Assembly: GCA_009760855.2 (NCBI GenBank)
Contig: WPIO01000079.1
Span: 327,001 to 391,000 of the forward strand
DNA from: Cristatella mucedo
Taxonomy: Eukaryota > Bryozoa > Phylactolaemata > Cristatellidae
Length of the DNA stretch: 64,000 bases
Direction: 5' to 3'
Part shown: one piece after another, positions 38,401-47,715 of the stretch
How the letters are laid out: every line of letters starts with the position of its first letter
How positions within the stretch are numbered: the first letter of the stretch is position 1
Notes under the pieces: model-generated
What the model was told of the DNA's origin: nothing
What the model saw: the letters and a program-made list of their open reading frames with translations, nothing else
The model's database searches: none
Program-made: the position numbers and the translations under genes

Positions 38401-41400
38401 CTCAAAGACCTAAAAAAGGCAAATGCCTCGTGACTCACGGCACTGCAAGCCGACTGCTAATCGATCACTAGCAAAGTATAGTAGTAAGAGAGAATTGTCA
38501 ATGCTCTTAATAGGCCTTGATCTGCACTAAGATCGCTATCAATCTTCCCTGACCAAGTCTGAATGACCGAGGTCAACCACAACAGACAGGCAGGCAAGGA
38601 TGCCCACTCAGTAGCGGGGAGCCAAAGGCATGCTGAGAATACATGAATACATGCATAGAATGCATGTCACGATTTGAGTGCACCAGCTTCACAGTACCTG
38701 CATGGAATCGTACTTTTCTGCCCAGCTTTTTTGCTGAGCTTCATAAGTGTCAAGCTGGTTTTGCAAAATCTTCTTCTGAGCATCAGCACTGTCATAAAGT
38801 CTCTTATGCTCCTGCAAAGTAGTAAGTGCCATGTGCAATTTCCTTCCATGCAATGCCACCCAGCCTCGCTCGCTGCCGACACCCATGAATATACTAGCGT
38901 GCTATTCTAGAACACGTCCCAGCAGCTAGTTCGTCATTCGTAAATTCACTACGAATGCTGGGCCGACAGCAAGGACAAATTAGGTGACATGCAGCTCAAG
39001 TGTGTCAGCTCAGCAGGGAGCATCGATGAGTTAAAAAAGCCACTTCCTCTTGACCGATGACGTGCTGTACAAACGAAAGATGCAAAATTGACAAGACAGA
39101 CGTGGCATAACAGATTATCGAGACTCTTGTACGACTCACTACAGTCTGCTGAGCTGCATCCTGCCACTTTTGAGGTTGCCTGGCATAACAATAAGCATCG
39201 AAGATTAGCCGCTCATCGGGCAGCTAGATGCAGGCTAACGTTCAGGACGAATATGAAACTACGGTTTTATTACTTTTGCCATTGCTCGACAGCAAAGCAT
39301 AGCCCAACGTTCGCAGACCAGAGGTATTGATGCTACGGTAGCACGAGTTGGGCTGAGGCGCGCATGCGTGTGCACAAACAGTACGCGTGCGCACGCAAGA
39401 GCATGAACATACTTCGAGCTCAAGCTGTACGCGATGCAATTCTACAAGGCTGCCTTCGAGCTCTTTGGTTGCTTTGGTCTTGTCATGTGCATGGCGAGCT
39501 TTCATTTTCTCGTAATGCTTCTTAAGCCTGGCAACCTGTTAAAGATAGAAGGATGATCGGGCTTCGCCGAGGTAGATGAAGACGAATGATCGCATGATGG
39601 CCGTTCAAACTTCATGCACACACAATGGTGCTATAGAAACTAATTGTTTCTCTCTAGATTATTTGCAGCCTTTTCTCTACCAGTGCTCAAGATCGTTTGT
39701 GCCTCTTTTTGCAGACAATGGCCGTGGAGGCAGAGGCAGTTTTCATCGGCAACAGTGTCAGCGCAGCTGCCGCTTTCACTTACAGCCAACGTGGGGTGGT
39801 CTTTCGACTATAGGGGTGGCCAATGTGACCACCGGGGCAGACAGTTTGGCAATTCATCGGACCAGAGCAGGCGATTCGCCATCAGAGTGAGGGATTCAAA
39901 CGCTATATATATGTGTGTGTGCACCTGTGGGTGTGTGTGCTCTCGCACTTTCTCTATATGCACTATATATGTATACATTTACAAACAGACAGTATATATA
40001 TATATATAAATATTTATATATATTTATATATATATTTATATATTATTATGTTTCTTCTAAAGAGCAGATGTATTGGCAGCTTGAGACTTACATTGAGCCA
40101 AATTTTGCAGCAACATAAGATGCTCTCTGCTTTTTCTTTAGACATTCAACATAAAAATATACAACTTCTTGAGATTTCCAAATGATGCCTTCTCAGGTAG
40201 ATATATTTTTTGAGGGACTTCACTAGAGATAACCCGAGCCTGTCCCACATGTTTACATATCAGGTCTCTGCTATTAGAAGGGTTTGCAAGCAAATAATGT
40301 TGGTGCAAAACTATGCAGCTAGGCTTATCTGTCGTGATGAATGTTGCAGCTGCCACATTAATCATTTCTCATCGACCTGCGCTGGCTCCCCCATTAGGCA
40401 GCATTTCGACTTCAAGGTAACTAATTCGGTGTCAGCAATTTTTAGGTCCTTCTATTGCCTTGCTCTGGCCTATCTATCTAAAGGACTGCCTAATCGGTCT
40501 TAGGCCAGGGTAAGGTACTTGCATTTCACGACCCAGGTTGTGGATTCTAGTCATGCAACAGGCAATTATTTATTGCCTATTGCAGCGTGGGCTATTGCCT
40601 CTATGGATCTTCTTCGGATAGATCATGCGGCTGCTGAGTGAGCCGACCTTTAATTTCTCAGCAGCATCGCCTCATACTCCAACTACTCGTCTGACTCCAC
40701 TCGATTATATACATCTGCAGCCCAAATTCAAGAACCCCAAATACTTTAGAGACAGTATCTTCAGTTGGATGTATAGTACAAAACAGCTCAGAGGGTTATT
40801 GGAGAGAGAGAGAGAGAGAAACAAGGGAGTGTCGTGACATTCCATGAAGTTGACTCCATGACTTACACATGTGCAAATAGCCAACTAAAAGGGTTAATTA
40901 GGGGACAGAACAAACTGACTGAAAAACATCGCCAAGAATTAAACAATCACGCCCCCAGTAATTGTTATCGCAGGTCGCACCAGCAAAAAAGGTGCAATTC
41001 AATGTCACTCACTTCATATTACTGACGCTGAGCCTCTAGCCACAAAATCCCTAGCGATGCAGCCATTCTGCCATAGCAATCAAAGCATAACACAGCATAT
41101 CACACATGGCAATGGTTTGGCACTCTGTATACCAAGCCAAGTGTAATGTGATACTTTTTTTTTTACAACGATCGATCCTCTGATATGGGCTACATATACA
41201 GCTAGCACATGTATGCATACCTCATCTCGGAGCTTTGTAACCTGAGTCGTATAACCAATTATAGCATCTTTATGGGTCTTCTCGGCATTAGCTAACTGTC
41301 CTCGAAGTTCAAGTACCTATAAGACAAGAAGAACATTGAGTGAAGCAGCAATGCCAACACAATCAGATGTGCTAAGTAGTCTTAGCAGAACAATCATGCT

Positions 41401-44400
41401 GATCCTGATGAGCCAAGGCCTGTCTAACACAGCCCCTGGTCACGGTCGGTCGTCATCAGAAAGCTCTTCCACCTGAACCAATGACAAGCCTGCTCTCTGG
41501 AAACTTCAATGATGCAGTGCATCAATAAGCAAAAATCACGGAGAATATAAATCCGTGGCAATATTGTCAGTGATCTCCGAGCAACGCGATGCTCGCCACA
41601 ACTAGGCGGGATCCCCACACTCAACAATGGCTGGCTATGAGATCGGTAAATAGGACATCATTCATAAGTTGTAAATCAAGCCCAGCGCCAACAAGTCAAA
41701 ATCACGTACTGTGAAGCCATTTTGACCATGCAGCATATTTCAATTTATTTTCATTATAATAAAAAAGACCTTTGTTACACATGGTCGTCAGCTAGGCTAT
41801 TTGTCCAGCTTCAAAGATAATTACCTAACATGCCATGCAGCAGTGCTGAAGCTTGCGGTCCTGCTTAAAGCTTTGAATTTGACCATGGTGATATCGAATG
41901 CTTGATAATGCTGACCATAAGACATTCACATGAATGAGACGTAAAGAGAAACCAGCTATCGAATAATAATAATATAATAATGTTCGAAGGATTGGTCTTC
42001 GCAGCTGATATCGAAAAGCCTTGCAAATACACATTCCAACATGTGTGTTGACACCGTGCATGTATGTTACCATTAACCATATGGTCTTGCTTCCATTACA
42101 ACATGTCAAGTGTCTAGAAAGAAATTTAAATCTTTATGGGCGCTATAACATTATTATTATTACTATCATTAACATTAGTCGCCGAGCTGGCTTGGTCTAG
42201 CGGTTAAGGTGCTCGCCCCGACCAAGGTCTGACTGAGGTCGTGGGCTCGAGCCCCGAGGCATATGTAAAGCGCCTGAATAGAGATTAATTTCTCTTGGGG
42301 CGCTATATAAATGAATTATATTTAGTATCATTTAGTAATGCTTTCTATATCGCGTTTGTAAAGTGTCTAGAAAGAGATTCAATTCTCTGAGGGTAATAAT
42401 AATAATAATAATAATAATAATTCACTTGATAAAGCGCCCTCAGAGAACTTAATCTCTTTCTAGGCGCTTTACATTTGCTGCAAAGTGAAATGCAATTGAA
42501 TGGTAAGTAAAATCATGCTTGAAAAACAAACAAAATGAATAACATGGTTAGGGGTGACATGCACAGGGTCAGCATGCAAATGTGGTTAGTGACAGCATGC
42601 ACAGTGTCAGCACGCATAAGCACATCGAGGACGAAAAGGGTGTTATGCAAATGTATTACTATTATCAATTGTATGCATATATGCCGAGTGTATGTTGCCA
42701 AAACAGATCTAGAAAAAGAAACATACGATAGCAAATGTGCCAAAAATGGTCGGTAAATCTAAGCACACGCATGGCATCTTTATTACCTCTTTATTCTTTT
42801 GGTCGATGACAGTTCGATCAGTGATGCATTCTTTTTCTCGTGCTTGCAGTCTAAGCTGCAAGGACTCGTTTGCTGCCTTCCATTCACGCTGCTTATTGTC
42901 CATCATGATGTCAATTTGTCGCATCAGTTCCCAAAGCTCTGCCTGGCAGTGTGTAACCAGTGGGCTGGACTCTGGTAGCCTGAAGGCATATATCACAATA
43001 TCTAATACCTAGCATGCATATATGCAACCGAGGTAACAACAAATCTACTCTGAATATGGTAAACTAAATAGATGCACTCCGGTGAAGACTAGGGTTACGC
43101 ATAGAGAGCAAAGTCATTCTGTGGCAATCAAAGAAATTTGAGAAATTTTTCTGACATGCTACCGAAGGCAATGCTACAGCACCTGGATGAACAAGGGCAA
43201 AGTCTGGCTGGGAGCAAGTTCTCAACACCCATCTGGCTCCCAGAAAGCGATTGCCACCGAAAACATAAGTTATTTGTAGAAATATAAGGTGCGCCTAACG
43301 TTGATGCAGCAGTGCACGATTTCTCACAACCATTTTAATAGCATCCTCAGAGAACTTAATCTCTATCCAGGTGTTTTATATACCAACAGGGCTCGAGCCC
43401 ATGACCCCACGCAAGTCGTTTAAGGCAAGCACGTTAACCCTGGGTCAAACCAGATTGCGCTTAAAGAAAAGCACCGTGACAGAGTACAGATTGTGAAGAT
43501 GAACAAAACGATCCTTCGAGAGACTGACCGAGTAGATACACATGCTGCCAACAGTTTTTGAGCAAAAAATAACATGTCGAAAATGCATTGCCGAAGGAGG
43601 ACTCAGAAGCAAGTGAGGATACTGCAGCAACTTCTCAGCTATGTGAGAGCACATAGCGAATGGCCACACGAGCTCATCGCCTCACTCAGATGCAGTGTCT
43701 ATCTACGCTCACACTAATAATAACAATAATAATAATGCATTTGATATAGCCTCCTCAGAGAACTCAATCTCTTTCTATGCACTTTACATTTGCTGCAAAG
43801 GAAGCATGATCAAATGGTTGGTAGTAGCATGCTCAATAAACAACAAGAATACTCACTGCTTACTGGCCTACCAACATGTGCAATCAGGCGATTGCAGCTG
43901 GTGCAAAACTCGGCAGCTAGGCTTGTCTGTCGTGAGCGTCGCAGTTGCCACGTTACTCCACTCTCGCCGACCTGCACTGGCTACCAGTCAAGCAACGGAT
44001 TGACTTCAAGGTTTTGTCGCTCACTTTTAGGTCCCTTCATTCTATGGCTCCAGCCTATCTTTCAGATATACTACCCCATCAGGCCAAGCATCGTACCACC
44101 TGCTTTTCGGAATCCAACAGTCTACAAATACCTCGTACAAACCTGAAATCCTTTGGAGACCGTGCATTTAGTTCGTATGCTCCCACAGCCTGGAACTCTC
44201 TCCCGACCTGCGTCACAATATCCCCCGACCTGACCACATTTAAAAGGAACCTAAAAACACACCTATTTAGGACAGCATTTAGCGGGTCCCTGTGATTTGT
44301 CCTTGATGTGCTTATGCGTGCTGACACTGTGCATGCTGCCACTAACCACATTTGCATGCTGACCCTGTGCATGTCACCCCTAACCATATTATTCATTTTG

Positions 44401-46495
44401 TTTGTTTTTCAAGCATGATTTTACTTACCATTCAATTGCATTTCACTTTGCAGCAAATGTAAAGCGCCTAGAGAGAGATTAGGTTCTCTGAGGGCGCTTT
44501 ATCAAGTGAATTATTTTCGTTATTATTATTGTTATTATTATTATGAACATGGTTTGGGGTGACAATGGCTGGACATAAGTCTTTCACACGACTGGTCCAG
44601 CAACACAGTCTCAACCGGAGGGCATCGTCAAGCCAGATCTTTGACGGTGGTCCAAGCATGCATAGACAGGACCACTCGAATGCAAAAGTACCGGCCTTTG
44701 AACCCATCTCTACGATGAGAAATAGGCATCCGACAGCGAACAAAACACAAAAGCGCTAAGAACGAGAGCGCCCAATAAAATAGTGCCTTTCACCGTGGTG
44801 TTATCATTAATCAGTATACTGAATTTAATAGTGCATACAACAGAAAAATAACGAGAATATATCTTTGACCCTTGCCAAGGGGAAGCTAGTTGCAAGGATA
44901 CAACTTTGGTGGCAAATATATGAACAAGGCCTGTTTGCTCAGATCACTAAAAGTAGCCTATTCTGTCCATCAAGCACAAAACAACACGTTTGCCGTCGGT
45001 TAGGCAGCAGCACACTGAACCTATGAAGACTGGAGCAAAGTGGTGTGGAGCAACAAGAGTAAATTCACCATTTTTTGTAACTGCAATGGTACGTACTAAG
45101 CCGATATAGCCCTAAATGAAGGTTCCAATGCTACTGCCTTCAGAAGATGGTAAACAAGAGCCAAATGGTTGACGGTCTAGGGATGCTTCTGTTGCCACAG
45201 GTTAGGTGTCCTGGATAGGATATCTGACATCGTGACGAGAGATGTTTACTTGGAACTACTGCATTACATAGTGATAGAAAGCTTCACTGAGATGGTTTTA
45301 TTTTCCAATGGGTGGTGACTCTAAGCACACAGCTAAACTAAAGCTCAAAATTTTTCCGAAATACTGCTGACTTTGGTTTAGGCCCTCAAACATCCCACTG
45401 AGCATCTCTGCGATGAAGCGAATAGAAGTTCAGAGCACCCGCAAGTCGTGTCACACCCGAAGACTCGCTGATCTCTAGTCTACAAGACGTTTAAAGAATG
45501 ATAAGATGCAAAACGTTTTTGAATGCTTAGCCTATAGCTCTATGCCCAAATGGCTCTAACAGGTAATTGCTAATCGTGGTGGTGCAACTTTATTTTAGCA
45601 TTACATGTTAGTAAACTAGAACTGAAACTCAGCTTACACCTTATTAAATAGGGATATTTTATATACTGCAAATGATTACAGCATGCTGCACTTTGTTTTT
45701 ATACTAGAATCAGAACTATTACGGTTCTGTAGCCATAGATGGTCTTGCCAATGCAGCGAATGTAAAGCGCCTAGAAAGAGATTGAGTTCTCTGAGGGTGC
45801 TTTGTCAAGTTCATTATTATTATTATTATAAAGCCAAATTCAAGTAAGCGACACAGGTATGAGACAGCAGTGCTCGGCAGCACTGTCAGCATGCCGATTC
45901 GCATTGTGGTCGGCACGTGTTCCCCCACTCTGCATGCACGCTCTATGACGACCTTAACCAAGGATTTATTCATTGGACCCTTTTTTAGATTGCTGTCAAA
46001 CTACACATTTGATAAAGCACGATTTGATTTGGTGACCAATCAATGGGGCTAATACCACTGCATTATGTACACAGATCAGGCTTCGCCCCCAAATGTATTA
46101 TGACTGTCCTGACTCACATACTTAATTACAAGGCAGCTGCTTACTGTCAACTTTCATGACGTTTTGTTGAGGAACGTGTTTACTCAGTGATTAACCAGCA
46201 GCTCACCAGGCAGGGCTGTAAGCAAGCCACGATTAGGATTGCATTAGTGGCTGGCACAATAACTAGAGTGACCACGCTGGCAAGTGGATTCAAATACTGC
46301 TGGTATCAAGTGCAGCACTTTATTTTAAATTAGCACCAACAACATATCTTACCAGATTGAAAGTTAGCGATTCGCTTGCCTACTTGTTGAACAAGTGGCT
46401 TACCATTTTCCGGCTGAGCACAGGTCTCTCCACAGCTGTGTCAGCTTGGAGCTCTCTACTATTCTTGCACCTCCCATTCCTCTGAGCTCTGTCAT
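24992..46495 (-). CDS. CEP63: CEP63/DEUP1-type centriole-assembly coiled-coil protein (16 coding exons)
   Basis: Spliced gene of about 999 residues. CEP63 and its paralogue DEUP1 are coiled-coil scaffolds that recruit CEP152 and PLK4 for centriole duplication (CEP63) or deuterosome amplification (DEUP1). Identification rests on three landmarks in the right order. Residues 42-64 ([16 protein letters not shown], then REW) match the N-terminal block CEAELQELMxQIDIM shared by both. Exon 8 ([16 protein letters not shown]) corresponds to the family's EIxxLTEELHQxxITIA. Exons 11-12 include [11 protein letters not shown] (family LxxLKLENRxL), and the last exon has [16 protein letters not shown], the family's C-terminal block. 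Every exon is bounded by AG and GT with matching phase. The protein is longer than human CEP63 (about 700 residues), largely because of a low-complexity linker at 601-918. One ancestral gene before the CEP63/DEUP1 split is likely, so the symbol stands for the family. Introns contain LINE and SINE copies. Confidence 0.85.
25376..25456 (+). repeat. (TA)n microsatellite
   Basis: TA run with a central TTGTG, in the last intron of the CEP63-like gene. Its two halves are self-complementary. Confidence 0.95.
25530..25627 (-). CDS. CEP63: CEP63-like exon 16 (acidic segment)
   Basis: Two bases plus 32 codons between CCTACTGTCAG| and TCTGAG|GTGAGA. Phase 1 in (joins as Asp), phase 0 out. Encodes [15 protein letters not shown] and an acidic/aromatic [13 protein letters not shown], in the place where DEUP1 has its Phe/Ser/Pro-rich segment before the C-terminal block. 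The acceptor is short in pyrimidines but is the only one that keeps phase. Confidence 0.68.
25764..26269 (-). CDS. CEP63: CEP63-like exon 15 (Pro/Ser/Thr-rich linker)
   Basis: One base, 168 codons and one base, between TGCTTGTAG| and ATAG|GTAAGA. Pro/Ser/Thr/Gln-rich for most of its length, then a charged helix ending [20 protein letters not shown]. Phase 2 in, phase 1 out. Confidence 0.75.
26364..26467 (+). repeat. (CA)n microsatellite
   Basis: CACACAAACG units then pure CA, in the CEP63-like intron between exons 14 and 15, about 100 bases from both exons. Confidence 0.95.
26584..27032 (-). CDS. CEP63: CEP63-like exon 14 (coil end and low-complexity linker)
   Basis: 149 codons plus two bases between GTCTGTTTTGCAG| and AACAC|GTACGT. 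It opens with helix [14 protein letters not shown] and then becomes Ala/Gly/Ser-rich and probably disordered. A strong-looking internal donor (CCAGG|GTAAGC, about 45 bases in) is phase-incompatible with exon 15, which favours the long form. Confidence 0.72.
27640..27940 (+). mobile_element. LINE family 1, 3' end
   Basis: From the AGGACAGCATTCAGTGGGTCC motif (end of the coding region) through the 3' region to hairpin 27869-27912 and (ATT)n. Sits in the intron between CEP63-like exons 13 and 14, antisense to the gene. Confidence 0.85.
27964..28221 (-). CDS. CEP63: CEP63-like exon 13 (LRLEN block)
   Basis: 86 codons, phase 0/0, between GTAATTTTATAG| and [31 protein letters not shown] resembles the human LESLKLENRHLSEMVMKL. 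An Ala/Gly/Ser run and an HVRHH stretch follow. A family 1 LINE tail lies directly downstream in the intron. Confidence 0.85.
28555..28800 (+). mobile_element. LINE family 2 3' fragment, degenerate
   Basis: CAGAAGCCGACTGTGGCACATCCTTTC to CGCACCGAAAGCTGCTGGGGC...GAATTCCCCAGAATAA, without the ATTAC tail. In the CEP63-like intron between exons 12 and 13. Confidence 0.7.
29118..29384 (-). CDS. CEP63: CEP63-like exon 12 (coiled coil with Ser-rich break)
   Basis: 89 codons, phase 0/0, between TTCTGCTTCAG| and ATTAAG|GTACTG. Two helices ([20 protein letters not shown] and [17 protein letters not shown]) flank a Ser/Asn-rich break with CysCys. Confidence 0.82.
30352..30840 (-). pseudogene. LINE family 2 C-terminal domain
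   Basis: 162 codons: [45 protein letters not shown] and the end [15 protein letters not shown]. Same end recurs at 4225-4477, 54073-54444 and 56465-56820. Confidence 0.85.
31452..31601 (+). mobile_element. SINE A, 5'-truncated, nested in LINE family 2
   Basis: Starts near CATGACCTCGGCCCCGAGG, carries GGTTCGAATCC and ends AGGCAGTTAAATCAGCTAG. It interrupts the LINE RT between CAGACCCTG and GAGGGACTCC, which are adjacent in the 63.5-kb copy. Confidence 0.82.
31728..32376 (-). pseudogene. LINE family 2 reverse-transcriptase N-terminal fragments
   Basis: Two frames: 31930-32376 with [14 protein letters not shown] and [17 protein letters not shown], and 31728-31949 with [18 protein letters not shown] and [15 protein letters not shown] frameshift near 31940 separates them. 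The YADD motif falls further left, past the SINE insertion. Confidence 0.85.
32785..33834 (-). pseudogene. LINE family 2 AP-type endonuclease region
   Basis: About 349 codons. Endonuclease motifs in order: [16 protein letters not shown] (catalytic Glu), [34 protein letters not shown] and LLDHCSVSF (catalytic Asp-His). This domain nicks the target DNA in target-primed reverse transcription. The link to the RT frame is broken by a stop. Confidence 0.88.
33964..34096 (-). CDS. CEP63: CEP63-like exon 11 (coiled coil)
   Basis: One base plus 44 codons between ATGTTTCAG| and GATAAG|GTAGGA, phase 2 in and 0 out. Encodes [17 protein letters not shown], then [13 protein letters not shown]. It sits just right of the family 2 LINE inserted in the downstream intron. 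Confidence 0.82.
34512..34604 (-). CDS. CEP63: CEP63-like exon 10 (coiled coil)
   Basis: One base, 30 codons and two bases, between GTATATTTTAG| and AATAG|GTAATT, phase 2/2. Encodes [13 protein letters not shown] and [17 protein letters not shown]. Confidence 0.78.
34715..34887 (-). CDS. CEP63: CEP63-like exon 9 (EIxxLxxxLHEK block)
   Basis: 57 codons plus two bases between GATTCTTCAG| and ATCAG|GTGAGT. Carries [19 protein letters not shown], aligned by eye with the family block EIxxLTEELHQ. Phase 0 in, phase 2 out. Confidence 0.82.
35035..35157 (-). CDS. CEP63: CEP63-like exon 8 (coiled coil)
   Basis: 41 codons, phase 0/0, between TTCCTGTCTAG| and ATCCAG|GTGATC. Helix [20 protein letters not shown], then LEREISS. 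Confidence 0.8.
35160..37195. other. Intron, no repeat recognised
   Basis: Between CEP63-like exons 7 and 8. Mostly unique sequence; no additional splice-bounded coding frame seen. Confidence 0.55.
37197..37331 (-). CDS. CEP63: CEP63-like exon 7 (coiled coil)
   Basis: 45 codons, phase 0/0, between CATATCTTTCAG| and GGTCAG|GTAAAT. Gln/Lys/Glu-rich helix ([18 protein letters not shown], then VRKLEGELA). Confidence 0.82.
38698..38811 (-). CDS. CEP63: CEP63-like exon 6 (coiled coil)
   Basis: 38 codons, phase 0/0, between TACTACTTTGCAG| and ATGCAG|GTACTG. Includes [19 protein letters not shown], which parallels the human segment with the spaced Trp (SLDWEKQR) of the central coil. Confidence 0.82.
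39413..39535 (-). CDS. CEP63: CEP63-like exon 5 (coiled coil)
   Basis: 41 codons, phase 0/0, between ATCTTTAACAG| and CTCGAA|GTATGT. Lys/Glu-rich helix ([12 protein letters not shown] ... [15 protein letters not shown]). Confidence 0.82.
40225..40500 (+). mobile_element. LINE family 1 internal fragment
   Basis: ATTAGAAGGGTTTGCAAGC...GTGCAAAACTATGCAGCTAGGC through TTCTATTGCCTTGCTCTGGCCTATCT: the C-terminal LINE domain (LxxLHWLP region), degenerate, without its tail. In a CEP63-like intron. Confidence 0.7.
40500..40630 (+). mobile_element. SINE A-like fragment, degenerate
   Basis: GGCCAGGGTAAGGTACTTGC, GGTTGTGGATTCTAGTC and TTATTGCCTATTGCAGCG resemble the SINE A head, B box and body. Confidence 0.5.
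41221..41316 (-). CDS. CEP63: CEP63-like exon 4 (coiled coil)
   Basis: 32 codons, phase 0/0, between TTGTCTTATAG| and GATGAG|GTATGC. Heptad-like charged helix beginning [13 protein letters not shown] and ending VTKLRDE. Confidence 0.82.
42045..42170 (+). mobile_element. LINE family 1 tail, degenerate
   Basis: TGTTGACACCGTGCATG...TTACCATTAACCAT, a decayed hairpin and (ATT)n, just upstream of SINE B at 42180. Confidence 0.7.
42180..42325 (+). mobile_element. SINE B, best copy
   Basis: GCTTGGTCTAGCGGTTAAGGTGCTCG A box, GGTCGTGGGCTCGAGCCCC B box, then GTAAAGCGCCTGAATAGAGATTAATTTCTCTTGGGGCGCTAT, closely resembling the LINE family 1 3' hairpin. Ends AAATGAATTAT. Confidence 0.82.
42325..42620. mobile_element. 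Two LINE family 1 tails, tail to tail
   Basis: A plus-strand tail (42355-42396, hairpin cut after GAGGG) runs straight into (TAA)n and a minus-strand tail with complete hairpin and 3' region (42397-42620). The shared A/T-rich repeat is the junction. Confidence 0.8.
42787..42979 (-). CDS. CEP63: CEP63-like exon 3 (N-terminal signature)
   Basis: Acceptor ATATGCCTTCAG|, donor AAAGAG|GTAATA; residues 32-95. Carries [16 protein letters not shown] followed by REW, the block most conserved between CEP63 and DEUP1, and the start of the coiled coil. Phase 2 in, phase 0 out. Confidence 0.88.
43325..43455 (-). mobile_element. SINE B copy
   Basis: Reverse orientation: CTCAGAGAACTTAATCTCTATCCAGG tail, GGGCTCGAGCCCATGACC B box and TTAACCCTGGGTCAAACCAG head. 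Confidence 0.75.
43715..43850 (-). mobile_element. LINE family 1 tail
   Basis: Reverse-complement (TAA)n, family hairpin with several changes (TAGCCTCCTCAGAGAACTC...) and about 50 bases of the 3' region. Confidence 0.75.
43852..44545 (+). mobile_element. LINE family 1, 3' copy
   Basis: Encodes the C-terminal LINE domain ([11 protein letters not shown] ... [12 protein letters not shown] ... [18 protein letters not shown]), followed by the conserved 3' region, hairpin (44459-44505) and interrupted (ATT)n. Abuts a minus-oriented family 1 tail at 43715-43850. Lies 5' of exon 3, in the intron after the first coding exon of the CEP63-like gene. Confidence 0.85.
44546..46400. other. Intron, mostly unique sequence
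   Basis: Between the first coding exon and exon 3 of the CEP63-like gene. Contains only a LINE family 1 tail (45755-45832) that I can name. Confidence 0.55.
45755..45832 (+). mobile_element. LINE family 1 tail
   Basis: GTAAAGCGCCTAGAAAGAGATTGAGTTCTCTGAGGGTGCTTTG hairpin and (ATT)n only. Confidence 0.78.
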
Positions 46496-46506
46496 CACTT
46501 GTGTTT
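46404..46506 (-). CDS. CEP63: CEP63-like exon 2 (first coding exon)
   Basis: Acceptor TTGTATTGACAG| at 46507, donor AAAATG|GTAAGC. The ATG at 46495-46493 starts 30 codons plus two bases (start [13 protein letters not shown], then [13 protein letters not shown]). A second in-frame Met is codon 7. The phase-2 end joins exon 3 as TGG. The acceptor lies inside a tandem duplication (46501-46735), so a second identical acceptor sits 117 bases upstream. Confidence 0.75.
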
Positions 46507-46735
46507 CTGTCAATACAAATAACAAATACAAATAACAAAATCAGTAGAAATAAAAAAATATAGACACTCCATAAAGCTTGTGATAAGAATCAGCCAAGTT
46601 AATCGGGGCGATCGCCTGTGTTTCTGTCAATACAAATAACAAATACAAATAACAAAATCAGTAGAAATAAAAAAAATATAGACACTCCATAAAGTTATGA
46701 TAAGAATCAGCTAAGTTAATCCGGGCGAATAATTA
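46501..46735 (+). repeat. 117-bp tandem duplication over a splice acceptor
   Basis: GTGTTTCTGTCAATACAAAT starts at 46501 and again at 46618. The copies are nearly identical through GAATCAGC(C/T)AAGTTAATC. On the minus strand each carries the TTGTATTGACAG acceptor of the first coding exon of the CEP63-like gene. Confidence 0.9.
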
Positions 46736-47589
46736 AATCAAATCTGGATACAACCACACAAACCCTAACGCTGAGAGGTCGCAAAGGCCGAAGATGTAAT
46801 ATGGCACTGAGCAAGGAGCATTAACCCATTTAACCACTTGGCATACGAAATTAATGACATGACTTACGATTGTTGGGTTTTTTGAAAGCTTCAACTGCTT
46901 AAAATAAGTGTATGTTAGGCATATACATTTATCTCAGAGCTTAAGAGTCGTGCTTCAAGCATTCCATTCAAGACCCTCAGCTGCGCTGGAATCTCACCGG
47001 AAGGACTATTTTAGGCGCTAAAATACAGCACGAAATCGAAAGTTTATAGAAACCTTAAGTATCAGCTTAGATTCTGGATACATCACTTTCTTTATTCGAT
47101 CATGCGGACGTGAAGCCAAGTCGATCATTTGGTCATACAGCAAGGACTTTCATGTATAAAGCGCCCGCTGTAACGGTAATAGCACACGTAAACATTATTC
47201 AAGAAATTACAGAATGAAATTCAAGCTGTGAAAGAATGGCATCTAAAGGAAAAATCTCGGAAGTCCGCAACGAATTACTGTCGTTAAGGATGATTTAAAA
47301 TTTGGGGAAATGCCCTGGCGATTTGCACGCGGCATAATCTCTTACTCAGAGGTGGATAGAAAGAGTGTAAATGGTTGGAGGACGCCATGAAATCTCTCGC
47401 TCACATGTGCTAGCCTATTTGCGTGAGCCGGTCACTGAGCAGCACGCACTCCTCTCGGTAACAGCCTACGAAGCGTGAAGCATAATTCGGTGCGATACAG
47501 CGGGGCGACTCAATAAAGAGAGTGGAACAAGGATTTAGCCCTAATAAGCTGAAGAAGCGATTAAAACTTGCTGCACGAGACCTACTCAC

Positions 47590-47715
47590 CAGCGTTACCA
47601 ATACAAGCCAAGGAGTAGCATTACCACCCAAGCAACGCTAACGGGCCCGCCGCCATTCGAAAACAAACTAACCGGAAGCTACGCCTATGCGGCACGCTGT
47701 TCGGCGTACTTCCGG
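47590..47715 (-). promoter_or_regulatory. CEP63: Probable promoter and 5' non-coding exon of the CEP63-like gene
   Basis: A donor ACGCTG|GTGAGT at 47590 ends a GC-rich stretch with two ETS-type CCGGAAG cores (47672-47678 on plus, 47708-47715 on minus) and a YY1-like AATGGCGGC. An ATG at 47656 opens a frame of only 11 codons, so it would act as an upstream ORF. Position, 1.1 kb before the first coding exon, fits a TATA-less housekeeping promoter. Confidence 0.45.

Noticed and set aside
40800-40830. Short (GA)n as a regulatory element
   Set aside because: Only about ten units, without further support.
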